Of a DNA stretch of 31,355 bases, positions 31,352-31,355 are shown piece by piece. The translations under genes were made by a program, and so were the position numbers. The notes under the pieces are model-generated. The model did no database searches. It was not told where the DNA came from and saw only the letters and a program-made list of their open reading frames with translations. Within the stretch, counting starts at the first letter, position 1. The number at the start of each line of letters is the position of its first letter. Source of the stretch: Reclinomonas americana ATCC 50394 (taxonomy: Eukaryota; Jakobida; Jakobea; Jakobida); contig PS015066.1 of assembly GCA_048213135.1 (NCBI GenBank), positions 208,732-240,086 of the forward strand, in the 5' to 3' direction.

Positions 31352-31355
31352 TCGT
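8692..31355 (+). CDS. Giant secreted NHL-propeller / FN3-like / EGF / Cys-paired-repeat protein, both ends partial
   Basis: Exons by protein continuity: 8692-9112, 9393-9564, 9661-10422, 11583-12456, 12872-13341, 13501-14049, 14260-14449, 14852-15435, 15862-27054, 27143-27170, 27256-27608, 27692-28018, 28088-28477, 28558-28818, 28891-29541, 29623-29961, 30036-30110, 30175-30438, 30514-30870, 30947-31255, and a new exon from 31352. All junctions agree in phase if one base is missing near 26214. About 6190 residues are seen. Layout: signal-like segment RTLCLFLLLIVHSA; eight NHL propellers, each within an FN3-like fold; a 13-unit FN3-like array before propeller 8; EGF-like modules; seven Cys-paired repeats; two further C-W...C domains. 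NHL propellers and FN3 folds bind proteins or glycans, so a surface or matrix adhesion or recognition role is likely (inference). The initiator Met is not in the 8692 exon; no end or membrane anchor is reached. Two or more genes being merged cannot be excluded, but no in-frame stop occurs apart from the frameshift. Confidence 0.87.
8751..8810 (+). other. Signal-peptide-like hydrophobic segment at the start of gene 2
   Basis: In the frame that continues into propeller 1, this stretch reads ARTLCLFLLLIVHSATLTLL: an Arg, a hydrophobic core LCLFLLLIV, then HSA as a plausible cleavage site. The upstream part of the exon is basic (RHIHRLRRVPAFTAR), as in a signal n-region. The first FN3-like half starts just after, at PSIVNISSPSTG. 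There is no ATG in this frame within the exon, so the Met must come from an upstream exon or from inside the gap. Confidence 0.55.
9113..9392 (+). repeat. Intron with (CT)n(GT)n microsatellite and GTTGCG donor
   Basis: The donor GTTGCGTG at 9113 is fixed by the motif VADT|GNHVIRTV, which continues at the acceptor TTACAG ending 9392 (phase 2). A (CT)n run (about 9119-9148) passes into a (GT)n run (about 9149-9173). The rest of the intron is T/C-rich and non-coding. Confidence 0.85.
10423..11582 (+). repeat. Intron of gene 2 with CCCTCCTT-type tract and assembly gap 2
   Basis: GTGAGT donor at 10423 and CAACAG acceptor ending 11582, phase 0, joining YIVDDVAN to IIRVASLP. From about 10610 to 10730 and 11445 to 11560 the + strand is a TCCCCCTCCTTCC-like polypyrimidine repeat. 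10731-11444 is 714 N. Because blade 6 of propeller 1 is completed exactly across it, a hidden exon in the gap is unlikely. The gap is most probably more of the same repeat, of unknown real length. Confidence 0.85.
11607..11949 (+). other. FN3-like second half plus next first half, between propellers 1 and 2
   Basis: The second half is TVRILNLAPASTYRVYFRVV, with the tail TSPATCSTAFLPVLT. The first half of the next fold is DLAATSATLHGTATTIGASS followed by GAAFQYAV, after which the chain enters propeller 2. These match the two halves of the uninterrupted FN3-like units of the array at 21480-25670 (LTGLxPxTTYxYR...SFTT and ATSxTLxGTVNPNG...FEYA). Confidence 0.8.
12457..12871 (+). other. Intron of gene 2, 415 nt
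   Basis: GTGAGT donor at 12457 and CACAG acceptor at 12871, phase 1, joining IYDTAT to GYVQTFISPSGG. The inside is T/C-rich (about 12520-12830) without a clear tandem array. I see no gene or structured RNA in it. Confidence 0.85.
13342..13500 (+). repeat. Intron of gene 2 with GT/GA microsatellite
   Basis: GTGAGT donor directly after LWIAD at 13342 and CTACAG acceptor at 13500, phase 0, continuing TFNHLIRRV. The first half (about 13360-13440) is GTGTGTG and GAGAGAG sequence, the second half T/C-rich. Confidence 0.88.
13534..13905 (+). other. FN3-like second half plus next first half, between propellers 2 and 3
   Basis: The second half reads AATALWPATAYAYRMLIVRM and ends VSTFTTLGKPYFEY. The next first half is NTGAVVTGHVNNAVESLNVL followed by ELAES before propeller 3 begins. 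The PATAYAYR and STFTTL words are the same as the LxPxTTYxYR and SFTTL words of the array units. Confidence 0.8.
14450..14851 (+). other. Intron of gene 2, 402 nt
   Basis: GTGCGT donor at 14450 and the acceptor AG at 14850-14851, phase 1, giving ALVVV-ADSNNNAFRWV. The next AG three bases on would break the frame, which decides the acceptor. The inside is T/C-rich with no other recognisable feature. Confidence 0.8.
15436..15861 (+). repeat. Intron of gene 2 with CCCCTT period-6 tract
   Basis: GTGAGT donor at 15436 and CGTGCAG acceptor at 15861, phase 0, joining GDGTLYIT to HRELPTIRRI. About 15607-15840 is a C/T tract whose core (about 15660-15760) is a CCCCTT hexamer array with occasional CCCCGTT variants. 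The upstream part of the long open frame through this region is a read-through of the repeat and not protein. Confidence 0.88.
16405..17310 (+). other. NHL beta-propeller 4 (six blades, diverged)
   Basis: Blades are more diverged than in the others: IVRLSMDVESQTLYFAGL, VGGVAWSASQKVLYVADNDN, FGCMGLALDDTTGLLYMTKG, FLFPLGLTVSGSYVYIADSQ, LQPSAVVIDPSNSNNLYFAA and VDSLAVDRDGVVYANPFA. Inter-blade VTTVFAG and VIAG motifs are present. It is preceded by the FN3-like half VDINFTANAQAWPSGVQLQA and followed by the half THGLDANTTYYFSIRGTG ending VQSFTT. Confidence 0.83.
17630..18625 (+). other. NHL beta-propeller 5 (six blades)
   Basis: Blades: GQPWGIAV/LYFSNEADHTIRSM, FNGPRGLAL/LYVADAGNHAIRQV, FSTPSDVVT/LYVADTGNHVIREI, FTSPIGLDY/VYVASAAASIRAV, ARFSGGITGLAV/VLTADTTCHTIRAI and FVSPTNISA/VYVTEHSAGTIRRL. 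The blades with LYVADAGNHAIRQV and LYVADTGNHVIREI are near-consensus NHL. Preceding FN3-like half: TDFQVDLSATASSASAPFDV. Following half: QPGSVYYYIPMLRD. Confidence 0.9.
18995..19965 (+). other. NHL beta-propeller 6 (six blades)
   Basis: Blades: LNRVAGVLA/VLFTEMNNHVVRQL, FSQPRGLCQ/VFVADSGNHALRRV, TDCVVTAA/VLVSGTNGIRQI, YGTLWGVTV/LLVATEDTNTAGAVVRII, FVTPRGVAV/VYVADANGVRLL and WSGAEDVAV/LLVSGTQSVRRV. The preceding half is SVTGFTVSTTAQAGASGATA followed by SVSVYVAF. The following half is SASVTDLVPGATYSFLVTAA. Confidence 0.88.
20284..21312 (+). other. NHL beta-propeller 7 (six blades)
   Basis: Blades: FTNPWGLAA/VYVADSGTHTIRKL, FDTPKGVAY/LWVADTGNARVCLV, FRQPTAIVA/AFLVDAAAHTVRSV, FNTPQGVAL/LYVADSVNQVIRWV, FNNPSQMTF/LYVACGTTVRRV and FTNLQGLVL/LFVADIGTSTIRSL, with regular TVAG motifs between them. 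The preceding half is SAASFTGMTLQGSGVANTC followed by SASFQYAV. The following half is AALTGLSAGATVWFRAVVQC. This is the clearest example of a propeller sitting between two FN3-like halves. Confidence 0.92.
21480..25672 (+). repeat. 13 tandem FN3-like units of about 107 residues
   Basis: Thirteen consecutive units, each about 320 nt, run without interruption. Each starts with P-x-V then ATS-x-TL-x-G-x-V-x-P-N-G, has an SFEY-like strand, an ASPS linker, an L-x-P-x-T-x-Y-x-(Y/F)-R strand, and ends SFTT(L). Unit ends fall near 21798, 22109, 22420, 22743, 23080, 23421, 23745, 24078, 24399, 24711, 25029, 25343 and 25671. The layout and the LxPxTTYYYR strand are FN3-like. Exact family membership needs a profile search. 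Such arrays form long flexible extracellular stalks (family knowledge). Confidence 0.85.
25820..26860 (+). other. NHL beta-propeller 8 (six blades) with frameshift
   Basis: Blades: NFGALVGMAV/VYMTDATYGVVRSL, FSSLTDLTF/VFVLDLHAIRRV, [frame change], FSSPRGLSS/LWVADSGSHVLRQV, LNNPTSVAA/VWVADTGNQEIRRY, FQNPQSVSV/VYIADTLNSVVRCF and FNRPTRVAV/LYVADAQNFTVRRI. It is preceded by the 14th FN3-like first half (SVTLPVSVNANGG) and followed by the second half (TAVTVNFTASGLFALTSYTI), so the nesting pattern holds here too. Confidence 0.88.
26211..26223 (+). other. Apparent one-base deletion in gene 2 (frameshift)
   Basis: Up to about 26213 the frame reads TVAGAIAVPGST. From about 26218 the protein continues in another frame as GVGGAARFSSPRG. 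The usual NHL linker would read PGS-x-NGxGGAARF, and one missing base in GTCAACAACGG restores it. Without it the chain would end at 26346. Coding on both sides is intact and well conserved, so a sequencing or assembly error is likelier than a real null allele. Confidence 0.8.
27001..27608 (+). other. EGF-like modules of gene 2, including a 28-nt micro-exon
   Basis: Joined exons 15862-27054, 27143-27170 and 27256-27608 read DCPSNQFGITCSGVCACPAG, AMCDSGRNGRGCVCTASAYG, CLPCLNGGRCDNGVNGSGGC, CATCFSNFDPSVGCAECLSG and CGCQNGGVCRQGVAGDGVC. The CxxGGxC and GxCxC patterns are EGF-like. The 28-nt exon is required: it supplies VCACPAGA and makes phases 1 and 2 meet. It is the only Cys-rich block between the propeller/FN3-like part and the Cys-paired repeats. 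Confidence 0.85.
27692..30438 (+). other. Seven tandem Cys-paired beta-type repeats (unrecognised family)
   Basis: Repeats of about 110 residues share (S)VR-x-(V/A)-RLEPG-x-(S/T)-C-(S/T) in the middle and G-x-YS-(V/L)-CVD near the end: IIRSVRLEPGTSCT/GRYSVCVDF, LLASVRFQSAGLTCA/GVYTLCVEF, LRSLLLVPDSIACS/AQYTVCADM, SVRSVCLLAGPSCS/GQWSVCVDL, SVRAARLEPSPTCS/GLYYSLCVDV, LARCIRLEQGSTTCS/GDYSVCLDT and SVRAVRLEPGPSCS/SPYRVCVDL. One Cys at each motif suggests a disulphide within the domain. An IPT/TIG-like or other Ig-like sandwich is possible. I cannot assign a family. Confidence 0.8.
30514..31255 (+). other. Two further repeated domains with C-W...C-x-L pattern
   Basis: Exons 30514-30870 and 30947-31255 are each phase 1 at both ends. 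Each carries one related domain: VCPWPLLANTVVSCSLVGL followed by NTQYLIEATL in the first, and CSWTSASVVYCTLADLEAST followed by EYSSLQVRI in the second. Both begin with a stretch rich in T, S and N. They differ from the seven RLEPG repeats before them. No family is recognised; a two-Cys beta-sandwich is a guess. Confidence 0.7.
31256..31351 (+). repeat. Intron with (GT)n microsatellite
   Basis: GTGAGC donor at 31256, then a GT dinucleotide run of about 39 copies from about 31270 to 31348, then TAG at 31349-31351, which is a plausible acceptor. The last four bases of the window would start the next exon in phase 1. The short frame encoding VCVC repeats is only the microsatellite. Confidence 0.8.

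Overview
The window is eukaryotic nuclear DNA, most likely from a free-living protist. Coding stretches are broken by GT...AG introns whose ends can be set by protein continuity. The proteins are secreted-type multidomain proteins (M36 metalloprotease, EGF-like, NHL propeller, fibronectin-III-like). Introns are full of microsatellites and polypyrimidine tracts, and two assembly gaps (704 and 714 N) lie inside such tracts. The species cannot be read from the sequence. An apusomonad, choanoflagellate or other lineage near animals and fungi would fit, but that is inference. All supported coding sequence is on the + strand.

Gene 1 (138-6790; 5' end outside the window) is a 13-exon secreted metalloprotease. 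It has the end of an M36 (fungalysin) propeptide, an M36 catalytic domain carrying a protease-associated (PA) insert and an HEWGH zinc site, a beta-rich C-terminal region, then a chain of Cys-rich EGF/laminin-type modules ending at a TGA. The joined exons give exactly 1252 codons plus stop.

The stretch 6791-8691 has no supportable gene. It holds the 3' flank of gene 1, presumed promoter DNA, CA/GA microsatellites and the first gap.

Gene 2 (from about 8692 past the right edge) encodes at least about 6190 residues of a giant extracellular protein. After a hydrophobic signal-like segment come eight six-bladed NHL beta-propellers (48 blades by eye). Each propeller sits inside a fibronectin-III-like (FN3-like) fold: the first half of the fold precedes the propeller and the second half follows it. 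Between propellers 7 and 8 lie 13 uninterrupted tandem copies of the same FN3-like unit. Then come EGF-like modules and at least seven tandem Cys-paired beta-type repeats that I do not recognise as a named family, bounded mostly by phase-1 introns. The first three propellers are split by introns, mostly at the same point of the NHL blade. Propellers 4-8 and the FN3-like array lie in one 11.2-kb exon, interrupted by an apparent one-base deletion near 26214.

The most notable items are the propeller-in-FN3 architecture, the undescribed Cys-paired repeat with symmetric exons, the recurrent intron position in NHL blades, the unusual GTTGCG splice donors and the bacterial-looking M36 core joined to EGF modules. 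Both genes look secreted or cell-surface, but nothing in the sequence shows that they act together.
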